A DNA stretch of 64,000 bases from JBEKHT01 sp049516595 (GTDB taxonomy: Bacteria; Chloroflexota; Anaerolineae; Anaerolineales; RBG-16-64-43), in contig JBEKSY010000006.1 in assembly GCA_049516595.1 (NCBI GenBank), forward strand, positions 1-64,000, given 5' to 3'. Below, piece after piece: positions 8,416 through 15,769 of this stretch. Numbering within the stretch: the stretch's first letter is position 1; each line of letters opens with the position of its first letter. The notes beneath the pieces were generated by a model that was given only the letters and a program-made list of their open reading frames with translations, was not told the origin of the DNA and ran no database searches. Both the position numbers and the translations under genes were made by a program.

Positions 8416-8698
8416 CTACCGTTCGGACCCCTTCAGATAGGGTCCACCTCGACTCCACATCAGCGCCAGATAGTAGCTCTTGGCAAGGTCCACCTCTCCT
8501 CCAGCCTCTACTCCTGCCTCGTGATGCCATTGCTCCACCAACTCTGGTAGCGCCGATCCCCACCTTTTGCGGGTTCCGCTTGTACGTCCGGTGGCTCAGG
8601 CCCTTACTCTCCAGGTGACCCCAGAATTTCCTGGCGGAGTTTGACAGCTCCATCGTCACCCGCCCGTCTCTCTCAACTCGCTCTAGTTCGCGCCGCAT
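8416..8698 (-). pseudogene. Probable frameshifted gene, unknown function
   Basis: On the minus strand an open frame starting at the ATG at 8698 (MRRELERVERDG) reads plausibly through WGHLESKGLSHRTYK to about 8565. The protein-like sequence then continues in another frame with LPELVEQWHHEAGVEAGG and SYYLALMWSRGG to a stop at 8416. Together they make one ~95-residue protein broken by a single-base shift. I do not recognise it. It lies in the degenerate stretch between the kinase-like gene and the lipoprotein. Confidence 0.35.
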
Positions 8699-8803
8699 CT
8701 TGCAAGAAAGCCCGTACTTACCGCCCGCCACGCTGGTGCCTCGAGGCGTTGGCGTTGAACGTGCAGCAAGCCTGCCGGTGTCAGCCACGGTTGTAGGCGG
8801 CCT

Positions 8804-8831
8804 AGACCGGGGTTCGAATCCCCGTGGGGGT
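8804..8831 (+). other. Orphan tRNA T-arm (tRNA 3'-end-like sequence)
   Basis: The sequence contains a perfect T-arm: a 5-bp stem CGGGG/CCCCG around the loop TTCGAAT, followed by TGGGGGTA, which looks like the 3' acceptor strand. No matching D-arm, anticodon arm or 5' acceptor strand is found within tRNA distance upstream. It therefore looks like a tRNA 3'-end fragment rather than a working tRNA. Such fragments are what integrating elements leave at attachment sites. It borders a lower-GC stretch with foreign-looking genes. Confidence 0.45.
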
Positions 8832-8861
8832 ACACGGTCAAGGGGTGAATCTCATCTATAA

Positions 8862-8898
8862 AAATTGAACCTGAAACCGCTAGGTCCAGGTTCAATTT
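8862..8898 (-). terminator. Strong intrinsic terminator of the lipoprotein gene
   Basis: A 12-bp perfect stem (8862-8873 with 8887-8898) and 13-nt loop lie 29 nt after the lipoprotein stop. Read on the minus strand the stem ends in A/T pairs and runs into TTATA, a U-rich tail. Confidence 0.75.
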
Positions 8899-8926
8899 CT
8901 GTAGGGATATATTTTAAAGTCGTAGC

Positions 8927-9517
8927 CTAGGGCAACCGTCGGACAACGTCCTCCAAGAGTGTGGTGGCCTGATTGACGTTGTACGTATAGCTCGCGCTGT
9001 CCAACTTTACGGTGGCGAGCGAACTACCTTTGATCATGGCCGCGATCAATCCTTGCGTACCGGTTCCGTTGGTAGAAGGCCCGCCGTAAAAGGCGATGGT
9101 CGCGCCTTGGGCATTCATCTTTTTATAACCCGGTGCAGACTGTAATGAGGCAATGGCAGAAGCGAACTGGGTGGCTGCATCTGGTGTACTTATGACAGCA
9201 ATCTCAAGAATGCCGGTGTTCGCCCGGAAAGAACAATAATGCGCCCCGGTATTTGAATGGATTCCGGTCGTCGGCGCAGGGGCAGAACCCAGGAGACTAG
9301 TCACTTCATCGGTCGCGATCAGCATGCAAGGGTCAAGGGTCCCGGACCCTGTGGATCCTGACGGAGTATTCCCGGGAGCCATCGTAGCGGTGGCTTGTTC
9401 GGCGGCGAGGCTGGCTTGTGGCGCAGGCGAGGCGACCGGAGTAGTGGGGCTACAGGCGGCTAAAGAAATGCAGATGACAAGGGCTGGGACAAGGATACGG
9501 CGGACGGGTAGTTGCAA
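8927..9517 (-). CDS. Small secreted lipoprotein, unknown function
   Basis: A 196-residue exported protein. The N-terminus is a lipoprotein signal with hydrophobic core and lipobox SLAAC (lipid-bearing Cys about residue 21), then a Pro/Ala/Thr-rich linker (to about 60) and a folded domain of ~135 residues beginning LDPCMLIATDEVTSLLG. This resembles DUF3558-type lipoprotein domains (tentative). The start is TTG at 9517, decided by a perfect AAGGAGG (9527-9533) 9 nt upstream; a longer ATG frame overlaps the promoter. It has its own sigma-70-type promoter and terminator, so it is a single-gene unit. The base composition is visibly more AT-rich than the neighbours, suggesting transfer. Confidence 0.8.
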   Translation of the reverse strand: MQLPVRRILVPALVICISLAACSPTTPVASPAPQASLAAEQATATMAPGNTPSGSTGSGTLDPCMLIATDEVTSLLGSAPAPTTGIHSNTGAHYCSFRANTGILEIAVISTPDAATQFASAIASLQSAPGYKKMNAQGATIAFYGGPSTNGTGTQGLIAAMIKGSSLATVKLDSASYTYNVNQATTLLEDVVRRLP

Positions 9518-9563
9518 GTTGGATTTCCTCCTTTTTTCGATATATACGATGATTATTCTCGGT

Positions 9564-9592
9564 ATAATATCATGTAGGTTTAATGGTGTCAA
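9564..9592 (-). promoter_or_regulatory. Sigma-70-type promoter of the lipoprotein gene
   Basis: On the minus strand: -35 TTGACA (9592-9587, perfect consensus), 17-bp spacer, -10 TATTAT (9569-9564). It points at the AAGGAGG and TTG start of the lipoprotein about 40 nt downstream. Confidence 0.75.
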
Positions 9593-9711
9593 GTTTCGGT
9601 CACCTGGCGGGGTGAGGCTGGCGTACTCGCAGAGGCTGATCGGTCGTCGGGTTCCACCGTATCGTCATCTGGCATGTCGTCGTTCAGTACGTCTTCGGTT
9701 TCACTAAGCAT
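9589..9711 (-). CDS. Possible very small acidic protein
   Basis: A 40-residue frame (starting MLSETEDVLNDD, rich in Asp/Glu/Ser/Thr) preceded by AAGGGG 5 nt before the ATG. A second frame that ends just inside it, with the residues EANKARAEAEKEGDDA before its stop, also looks protein-like, as if two small coupled genes or a broken one once lay here. No family is recognised. It may be a remnant of the same foreign stretch; confidence is low. Confidence 0.25.
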   Translation of the reverse strand: MLSETEDVLNDDMPDDDTVEPDDRSASASTPASPRQVTET

Positions 9712-9776
9712 CGTCCCCTTCTTTTTCCGCCTCGGCCCTGGCCTTGTTGGCTTCCGCCCGCCTGCGCCATACTGCC

Positions 9777-10004
9777 TCCAAATGGATACTCTCATCCTAC
9801 GATACCGACCCAATCAAAGCCCTATTCAAGGGCTTCCACTTCAAGCGAGTGGAGGCTTCGTCCGGGATGAGCACTAGCCGCGAAGACCATAAGAATGGAC
9901 ACAAGCGAACCCTCAACCGCGAGTTGCTCATCACAAACTTCTCTGCCGGCGAGGCCACAACCCGCCGGAAGGGTAGTCACCGCCAGGCGACACTCGACCT
10001 CTAG
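9777..10004 (+). pseudogene. DNA adenine methylase (D12 class), C-terminal fragment
   Basis: About 75 residues match the pattern at the end of D12-class (Dam-like) adenine methyltransferases: KWILSSYDTDPIKALFKGF, then a basic stretch, then NRELLITNF close to the end (compare the family's LLSYDD...ELY and ELLITNY). The catalytic N-terminal parts (FxGxG and DPPY motifs) are absent upstream, where unrelated sequence begins. It is therefore a truncated remnant. The identification rests on recognising the motif, not on an alignment. Confidence 0.5.
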
Positions 10005-10262
10005 ACAATAGCCTCATGCGACGATACTCTCCCTCCGCCCCCGGCCGCGAATTGCCGCTAGAGCCTCACCTCCCCGCGTGCAAACAGATAACCCGGTACA
10101 TCACATGACCCAGGTGACTCTCTATCCTGGCAAGGCCGTTGTCTCTGGTGTCATCCCCATCGACAACGGCGCATTGCGTCCGCGGTTCCTTGCGCAGGGC
10201 GCAAGCCGCAGGCTGGAGAGAGCACGGAACGGAGTAGATAGCAGGAAAGCGCGGGAAAGGGA
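10005..10262. other. Intergenic, no gene recognised
   Basis: No convincing frame, RNA gene or repeat. Together with the inverted repeat and the leader beyond it, this forms a ~570-bp non-coding approach to the RpiR-family gene. Confidence 0.4.
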
Positions 10263-10309
10263 CCCAGTCTCGTCGTCCGGCGGGAAGGGAATTCCCTCGA
10301 GAAACTGGG
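10263..10309. repeat. Nested inverted repeat upstream of the RpiR regulator
   Basis: An outer imperfect stem (10263-10272 with 10298-10309, two unpaired bases) encloses a perfect 12-bp palindrome AGGGAATTCCCT (10286-10297). It could be an operator or an RNA structure. It lies 267 bp before the regulator's start, which is far for a simple operator. Confidence 0.35.
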
Positions 10310-10488
10310 GCCTTTCTCCCGGCAAAGCCGTGGCGTACAATGCCGCGGGTGCCCATTTCAAGTTTGAACGGCCTTTGTCATTCGCTCAGCAACTGGGTGG
10401 GAGTGGGGGAAGATTCCCAAAGGGGTGTCATTTGGCCCTGCAATTCTGCATAGGTTCGTTGTTGGATTGTCCATTCGCCTTGAAGCCA

Positions 10489-10517
10489 TTGCAGGATTGA
10501 GGGGGCTGTGATAGGAT
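10489..10517 (+). promoter_or_regulatory. Possible promoter of the RpiR-family gene
   Basis: TTGCAG (10489-10494), 17-bp spacer, TAGGAT (10512-10517): a moderate sigma-70-like match. If real, transcription starts near 10524, which rules out the ATG at 10516 and supports the TTG at 10576. Confidence 0.35.
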
Positions 10518-10575
10518 GGCTTCTGGTGTGATAGATTTGCCGACCCCGAAAGGGAGCGCCCTGAAAGGAGGCCCG

Positions 10576-11430
10576 TTGAAGACTCCTTACGAGGAACGAA
10601 TCCGCGAGGCGATGCCTTCGCTGTCGCCGGGGTTCATGAGGCTCGCTCAATTCCTGCTGGATTCCTACACCGAAGCGGCCTTCATGACGGCTACCGAATT
10701 GGCGCAATTCCTGGAAGTGGATCCCGCAACCGTCGTGCGCTTCTCCCAACGTCTGGGCTACCCTGGGTATCCCGAGCTCTTGCGCGAGATCCGCGAACGA
10801 GTGCGCGAAGACCTTCGTCTCTTGGCCGAGGTCAAACCCGCGGGGAGCATGGGCGAGTATCTTGACCGCCTGATGAAGGACCTTGGGTCATTCCTGGAGC
10901 GCACGCACATGATGTTGCGCGAGGGCACCATCGAGACCTTTGTCAGCATGATCGAGAAATCGGAACGCATCCTCGTGGTGGCAGAACGCAGCAGCTTGCC
11001 GGCGGGGGAAGCGCTCGCCTCCGCGCTTGAGGAAGGAGGCTACGGCGTAAGGGTCGCACGCGGCAGCCGATCCGAATTGGCCCGATCGCTGAGCTTGGTT
11101 CGCAAGGGAGACGTGGTCATTGGGTTGGATGCAAGCGGCGAGAGCGACACTGTGGCCAGAGCCTTGCGCTTGGCCCGGCAACAGAATGCCCAAACCGCAG
11201 CGATCGTGGCGTTGGCTTCGGTTGACACAGCCAATTATGCCGATGTGGTTCTTACCGGCCAGGCAACTGCCGATCCGACTTTGGCTATGGTTTCGTTGAT
11301 CGCCCTTACGCACATCCTCATTTCCACCTTGCGCTGGAAGCTCTCGGATCGCTTCCGCGCCCAGGGCAAACGGGTGGAGGCCGCACTGGAGGATCTCGGG
11401 GCTCGCATTTTCGAGCGACGGGAGCCGTAA
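10576..11430 (+). CDS. MurR/RpiR-family transcriptional regulator
   Basis: A 284-residue regulator. The N-terminal HTH_6 domain (about 1-77) has the family's TATELAQFLEVDPATVVRFS recognition region followed by LGYPGYPELLREIRERV. The C-terminal part (about 125-250) is a SIS-type sugar-phosphate-binding domain (RILVVAERSSLPAGEALA and GDVVIGLDASGESDTVARAL). Known members sense phosphosugars; the ligand here is not visible. The TTG start at 10576 is chosen because AAAGGAGG (10564-10571) sits just upstream; an in-frame ATG at 10516 lacks such a site. Downstream lies an FAH-family hydrolase 169 nt away, which may or may not be cotranscribed. Confidence 0.88.
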   Translation: MKTPYEERIREAMPSLSPGFMRLAQFLLDSYTEAAFMTATELAQFLEVDPATVVRFSQRLGYPGYPELLREIRERVREDLRLLAEVKPAGSMGEYLDRLMKDLGSFLERTHMMLREGTIETFVSMIEKSERILVVAERSSLPAGEALASALEEGGYGVRVARGSRSELARSLSLVRKGDVVIGLDASGESDTVARALRLARQQNAQTAAIVALASVDTANYADVVLTGQATADPTLAMVSLIALTHILISTLRWKLSDRFRAQGKRVEAALEDLGARIFERREP

Positions 11431-11599
11431 GCGCAGCCTCGCCTTGGGGATCTGGCGGGCTCGCTGGCCGTTGCCCGCCAGGCTGTAGAGGTGAAGACTT
11501 GTAGGGCGCCGGCGTAGGCCGACGCCCTCACGTTTGGCCCGAGGAGGCGCTCTCGCGGACCACCGGGTGGCCCGGGACGTGGCGCCAAGGAAGGAATAG

Positions 11600-12373
11600 A
11601 TGCGATACCTTTGCTACCTGGACCCCCAATCGGGGCAGGCGATCTACGGGTGGGCCGAGCGCGGGAAGGCGGGTCCGATCGACGGCCTGCTCTTGGGGCC
11701 TCATCGACGCCTGCCCGCCTCGCTACCGGTCGATTCGCTACGGTTGAGAGCTCCCATTGCCCCCAGCAAGATCGTTTGCGTCGCTCGTAACTACGCAGCC
11801 CACGCTCGCGAACGGCAGGCGTCTGTCCCCGAGGTTCCGATGCTTTTTCTCAAACCGCCCTCCTCGCTGCTCGCCTCGGGCGAGGAGATCGAGCTTCCGC
11901 CTCAATCCGAGCAGATCGAGCATGAAGCGGAGCTCGCCGTTGTGATTGGCCGTCGGGCGCGCTGGATCTCTCCCGATCAGGCCGGGGATTACATCTTTGG
12001 GTATACTGCCGCCAATGATGTCACCGCGCGCGATCTGCAGCAGCGCGACGGTCAGTGGACCCGCGCCAAAGGGTTTGACACCTTTTGTCCGCTCGGCCCT
12101 TGGATCGAGACCGAGCTGGACCCGGCGGATCTTCGCATCCTCTGCCGCGTGAATGGACAGGTCCGCCAATTGGCATCGACCCAGGACATGATTTTCTCCG
12201 TTCCCAACCTGGTGGCCTACATCTCTTCCATCATGAGCCTTTACCCGGGAGATGTCATCTTGACGGGCACTCCAGCCGGGGTGGGCAGACTGGAGGCGGG
12301 CGACCAGGTCGAGATCGAAGTGCAGGGGATTGGTGTCCTGCGTAATCGGGTAGCAGCTGCCGCCCGTCCCTGA
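11600..12373 (+). CDS. Fumarylacetoacetate hydrolase (FAH)-family protein
   Basis: A 257-residue protein with a short N-terminal domain and the FAH fold (about 55-250). Features visible: KIVCVARNYAAHARE, the metal-binding acidic residues in EHEAELAVVIG and in NDVTARDLQ, KGFDTFCPLGPW, and DVILTGTPAGVG near the end. The family includes 2-hydroxyhepta-2,4-diene-1,7-dioate isomerases, acylpyruvases and oxaloacetate decarboxylases; the substrate cannot be decided here. AAGGA lies 4 nt before the ATG. dcd follows after 43 nt. Confidence 0.9.
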   Translation: MRYLCYLDPQSGQAIYGWAERGKAGPIDGLLLGPHRRLPASLPVDSLRLRAPIAPSKIVCVARNYAAHARERQASVPEVPMLFLKPPSSLLASGEEIELPPQSEQIEHEAELAVVIGRRARWISPDQAGDYIFGYTAANDVTARDLQQRDGQWTRAKGFDTFCPLGPWIETELDPADLRILCRVNGQVRQLASTQDMIFSVPNLVAYISSIMSLYPGDVILTGTPAGVGRLEAGDQVEIEVQGIGVLRNRVAAAARP

Positions 12374-12416
12374 GCGAATCGCTCGGCCCCAGGACGGGAC
12401 GCAGCGGAGGAGGAAC

Positions 12417-12971
12417 ATGGGCTTGAAGTCGGATGTTTGGATTAAGCAAATGGCCCGCGAGCATCGAATGATCGAACCGTTTGTCGACTCCCAGGTGCGA
12501 GACGGCGTGATTTCCTATGGGGTCTCTTCCTACGGCTACGACATTCGCGTCGCCGATGAGTTCAAGATCTTCACCAATGTCTTCTCCGCCGTGGTCGACC
12601 CCAAGTCCTTCGATCCTCGCTCTATGGTAGATTTCCAGGGACAGATCTGCGTCATCCCTCCGAATTCCTTTGCCCTGGCCCGAACGGTGGAGTACTTTCG
12701 CATCCCGCGCAGCGTCCTGACCGTCTGCCTGGGCAAGAGCTCCTATGCGCGCTGTGGAATTATCGTGAACGTGACGCCCTTTGAGCCGGAATGGGAGGGA
12801 TACGTCACCCTGGAGATCTCCAACACCACGCCGCTCCCGGCGCGCATATATGCCCAAGAGGGTATTGCCCAAGTGCTTTTCTTCGAAGCCGACACAATTT
12901 GCGAGACCTCCTACAAGGACAAGAAGGGGAAGTACCAAGGTCAGAGCACGATCGTGCTCCCCAAGGTTTGA
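12417..12971 (+). CDS. dcd: dCTP deaminase
   Basis: A 184-residue trimeric nucleotide deaminase that converts dCTP to dUTP for thymidylate synthesis. Family landmarks: GVISYGVSSYGYDIRV, FALARTVEYFRIPR, the catalytic region GKSSYARCGI and FEPEWEGYVTLEISN, and the C-terminal KGKYQGQ. Length is typical. AGGAGG precedes the ATG. It does not show the extra features of the bifunctional dCTP deaminase/dUTPase, although that activity cannot be excluded by eye. Confidence 0.93.
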   Translation: MGLKSDVWIKQMAREHRMIEPFVDSQVRDGVISYGVSSYGYDIRVADEFKIFTNVFSAVVDPKSFDPRSMVDFQGQICVIPPNSFALARTVEYFRIPRSVLTVCLGKSSYARCGIIVNVTPFEPEWEGYVTLEISNTTPLPARIYAQEGIAQVLFFEADTICETSYKDKKGKYQGQSTIVLPKV

Positions 12972-13213
12972 AATCGGCAGATCGGATCCAGATCTCGGCG
13001 AGAGAAGGGCCGCCGGCCGCGATCCGGGCGTCCCGGTCGATTACGGGCGGGAATCCTTACACCTCCCGCTGGCCTGCGGCCAAGCTCTAGGGTGAGCCCT
13101 AGCGATATCGGGCGACTTTGAGCCCGGCCTGCTATCGAGGGTAGCTTTCGGGTGGCATGGGCGGGGACCGGCTTGCGGAGCCTGTCCAACCTCTGGAACC
13201 CATGCGAGGTAGC

Positions 13214-13921
13214 ATGATTGGGACTCTGATTAACGTCGGAGCGGTCCTCACAGGAAGCTTGCTGGGCCTCCTGCTTGGATCCCGTTTCCCCGATCGGATC
13301 AAGCAAACCCTGATGGTAGCCATTGCCTTGTTCACCATCGGGCTCGGGATACAGATGTTCCTGCAGACCGAGAATGCCGTCCTCGTTCTGGTCAGCCTCC
13401 TGGTGGGCGGGTTGGTGGGGGAAGTGGCAGGATTGGAGGACAAGTTGCAGTCCCTGGGAGCGCGTCTGGAGTGGCTCCTCACCCGAACTCCGCGAGGACT
13501 GGGCTCTCGCTTCGTCCAGGGCTTCGTCGCCTCCAGCCTGCTTTTCTGCGTGGGACCGATCGCAATCCTAGGCTCGATCCAAGATGGGCTGCTGGGCGAT
13601 TATCGTCTGCTCGCGACCAAGAGTTTGATGGACGGAATTGCTTCCGTGACCCTCGCCTCGACCCTGGGGGTCGGTGTCATGGCCTCGGCGATTCCGCTTC
13701 TGGCATACCAGGGAGCCATCACACTGCTGGCCCACTGGGCTCAGGCATCCCTTCTGCCCAGCATGATCCGGGAGCTAACGGCCACGGGGGGCGTTCTCCT
13801 GGCGGCGATTGGGATCACCTTGCTTGAGGTTCGTCCGCTGCGCACCGCAAGCCTCTTGCCAGCTCTTCTTGTCGCACCGCTTCTGGTCTGGATACTCAGG
13901 TTGATGGGGATTCGAGTTTGA
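13214..13921 (+). CDS. DUF554 integral membrane protein (YdfK-like)
   Basis: A 235-residue membrane protein with about seven helices and the usual N-terminus of the DUF554 family (MIGTLINVGAVLTGSLLGLL). The family also shows GLGIQMFLQTEN and CVGPIAILGSIQDGLLGD, both present. Function is unknown in the family; a transporter is suspected. The ATG at 13214 was chosen because it gives the canonical N-terminus and has AGGT upstream; in-frame Mets at 13157 and 13202 would add an atypical extension. It is convergent with the DsbA-like gene across a shared terminator. Confidence 0.85.
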   Translation: MIGTLINVGAVLTGSLLGLLLGSRFPDRIKQTLMVAIALFTIGLGIQMFLQTENAVLVLVSLLVGGLVGEVAGLEDKLQSLGARLEWLLTRTPRGLGSRFVQGFVASSLLFCVGPIAILGSIQDGLLGDYRLLATKSLMDGIASVTLASTLGVGVMASAIPLLAYQGAITLLAHWAQASLLPSMIRELTATGGVLLAAIGITLLEVRPLRTASLLPALLVAPLLVWILRLMGIRV

Positions 13922-13985
13922 GCCAAACCGCTCCAGGGTTCCCCGGTGGAGGCATTGGGTCCGGCCCAGGGACAAACTAAAAGCT

Positions 13986-14015
13986 AAAAGCAGCGCCCGT
14001 GTCGGCGCTGCTTTT
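13986..14015. terminator. Bidirectional intrinsic terminator
   Basis: A 12-bp perfect stem (13986-13997 with 14004-14015) with a 6-nt loop, flanked by AAAA and TTTT. It serves both converging genes, the DUF554 protein and the DsbA-like thioredoxin. Confidence 0.85.
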
Positions 14016-14041
14016 GTCAAGTAAGTCCTTTGCAATGACGG

Positions 14042-14758
14042 TTATTTCCCCTTGGCGGCCAATGCTTGGTCGAGAGCCTGGGCGAACCCGTTGAACGGCT
14101 GGGCCCCGGCCACGATTTGGCCGTTGATGTCGAAGCTCGGAGTCGACTGGACCCCAAGCGACTCTCCCAAGGCAATGTCCTGATCAATCTGGCTTTGATA
14201 CTTCTTGCTGGTCAAACACTGGCTGAAGGAAGGTTTGTCCATCCCCAGCGCCCCGGCGAAGGCGACTAGACGCGAGGTGGTAAAGTCCCCGACGTTTTCT
14301 CCGGTCTGGTTGGCGTAGAGCATGTCGTGATAGGGCCAGAACAGGTTCTGATCGATCGCGCACATGGCCGCCAAGGCCGCCTGCCCGGACTCCGGTTGCA
14401 GGCTAGGGAGAGGAAAATTGTGGAAAATGAAGAGCACTTTGCCGGTGGCGACGTACTGATCTATGATTTGCTGTTGCGTGTTCCGGGCAAACTCCCCGCA
14501 GTACGGACATTGAAAGTCCGCAAATTCCTGCATCACGACCGGGGCATTGGGATCGCCGATTTGGCGCCCGTTGGCCTGAGGATACGCTGCCGGGGTGATC
14601 TGCACGAAGGAGCCGGCAGGTCGGTTGTTCTGGCTGTTCTGATACAGGAGGATGCCCCCCACGATGATGATCACTCCCGCCACGATGCCCAGCACCGCGA
14701 GACGCTGGCGGCGCGCCGCATGGCGTCGGCGATCCTGAAGCTCCTGCCTTGTTGACAT
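14042..14758 (-). CDS. DsbA-family thiol:disulfide oxidoreductase, membrane-anchored
   Basis: A 238-residue protein with a basic N-terminus, one membrane helix (about 20-40) and an extracytoplasmic thioredoxin-like domain of the DsbA/BdbD type. The catalytic CPYC lies in EFADFQCPYCGEFAR, and the cis-proline region is GVQSTPSFDINGQ. Further Cys residues (AAMCAID and FSQCLTS) may form a structural disulfide. GGAGG lies 4 nt before the ATG. The likely role is making or rearranging disulfides in exported proteins. No DsbB/VKOR partner is visible nearby. Confidence 0.9.
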   Translation of the reverse strand: MSTRQELQDRRRHAARRQRLAVLGIVAGVIIIVGGILLYQNSQNNRPAGSFVQITPAAYPQANGRQIGDPNAPVVMQEFADFQCPYCGEFARNTQQQIIDQYVATGKVLFIFHNFPLPSLQPESGQAALAAMCAIDQNLFWPYHDMLYANQTGENVGDFTTSRLVAFAGALGMDKPSFSQCLTSKKYQSQIDQDIALGESLGVQSTPSFDINGQIVAGAQPFNGFAQALDQALAAKGK

Positions 14759-14890
14759 AGATCCTCCGCTGGATATGCCCGTCTGAGTTTCCCATAGAAG
14801 GCCCCGGTTGTCCAGCCCGACCGTGGCTGTCTACCTCCTGAACCCGGCCGCAAGTTGGAAGACCTGCCGGCCCAGGCAAAGGGCCGCGGG

Positions 14891-15769
14891 TCAACTGAGA
14901 GCCGCGGAATAGACCGGGATTGTCTCCCCGGTGGCCGTGAAACCAAAGGAACGATACAGCCGCAGGGAGAAGTGATTCTCCACCTGGGTGTTCACGGTCA
15001 GCGCCCGAACCCCCATGCGCAGCTTCGATTCGAGCAGGTCGATGACCAGGGCCCGACCGACCCCTCGGTGCTGGTAGTCCGGGTCCACGGCCAGACGTGC
15101 GAGGTGCCATCCCTGGACCGTCTCGGTGCATAACTCGTATCCGACAATTCGCGATCCGGCTTGGGCTACGCGAGCCATCGGCGCGTTCTGAAAGGTGGCC
15201 GCCAAAGCCTCCTGATCCATCTGCCAGGGGATCTTAAAAGCCCGGTTGTCGAGGTCGGCAACGATTGGAAGGTCCTCGGGACAAAGCCGGCGCAAGGCTA
15301 CCCCCTGGAATTCCGGGCCTGCACTCGGCTGAGAGTGAGGACCCGCGGCCAGGGTGATTACCCTGTTGGCAAGTGCCAAACCGCTTCTCTGGAGCAGGTC
15401 AATGAACCAAGGTTGATTCGCCATGGCCCAGACGCTGTCGACCGCCATTTGTTTAAGTTGCGAGCGGGCTGCGGCCCACAGGGGATCCCAAATGGCACCG
15501 GCGCTGGGTCGGGTGGCTGAAGCAAAGACCTGGATCCACGCCACTCCCAGTCGGTCCGGAGAGGCACATAGGAATCCGAGGGGTAATCCACCCCGGGAGA
15601 CCAGAGCCAACGATGGCGTGCGCCCGATCCAGTCGCCGGTCGGGAGCCAACCGACATGTTCATGAGCGAGCGGGGCCCGGGCAAGCCACCCCAAGTAGTG
15701 GGACGTTTCAGAGGGGGAGATGGATCTGAGCTCCGCCTCGAGCGGGGGGCGCTCAGAGGGTGATCTCAA
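14891..15769 (-). CDS. GNAT-family N-acetyltransferase with long N-terminal domain
   Basis: A ~292-residue protein. The C-terminal half (about 155-290) is a GNAT domain: acetyl-CoA-binding motif A reads LARLAVDPDYQHRGVGRALV, followed by VNTQVENHFSLRLYRSFGF, typical of RimI-like enzymes. The N-terminal half looks like a degenerate second GNAT domain (HVGWLPTGDW and GLPLGFLCA) without a clear CoA loop. No ATG fits; TTG at 15769, inside the end of the Xre gene (17-bp overlap) with GAGGG just upstream, is the best start. It is coupled to the double-HTH regulator. Substrate unknown. Confidence 0.75.
   Translation of the reverse strand: MRSPSERPPLEAELRSISPSETSHYLGWLARAPLAHEHVGWLPTGDWIGRTPSLALVSRGGLPLGFLCASPDRLGVAWIQVFASATRPSAGAIWDPLWAAARSQLKQMAVDSVWAMANQPWFIDLLQRSGLALANRVITLAAGPHSQPSAGPEFQGVALRRLCPEDLPIVADLDNRAFKIPWQMDQEALAATFQNAPMARVAQAGSRIVGYELCTETVQGWHLARLAVDPDYQHRGVGRALVIDLLESKLRMGVRALTVNTQVENHFSLRLYRSFGFTATGETIPVYSAALS

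Noticed and set aside
7586..8788. Long open frame on the minus strand across the kinase-like gene
   Set aside because: Its first part overlaps the frameshifted gene and the rest lies opposite a well-supported gene, with no protein pattern of its own.
8556..8832. tmRNA spanning a 5' ATCCCCA and the T-arm at 8804
   Set aside because: The ends can pair, but the 5' part lacks the conserved tmRNA start and the G-U pair of the alanine acceptor, and no tag-peptide frame is evident. The pairing could be chance.
10311..10345. Cyclic di-GMP-type riboswitch suggested by a GGCAAAGCC segment
   Set aside because: The partner motifs of that riboswitch class are absent and the nearest gene start is more than 200 nt away.
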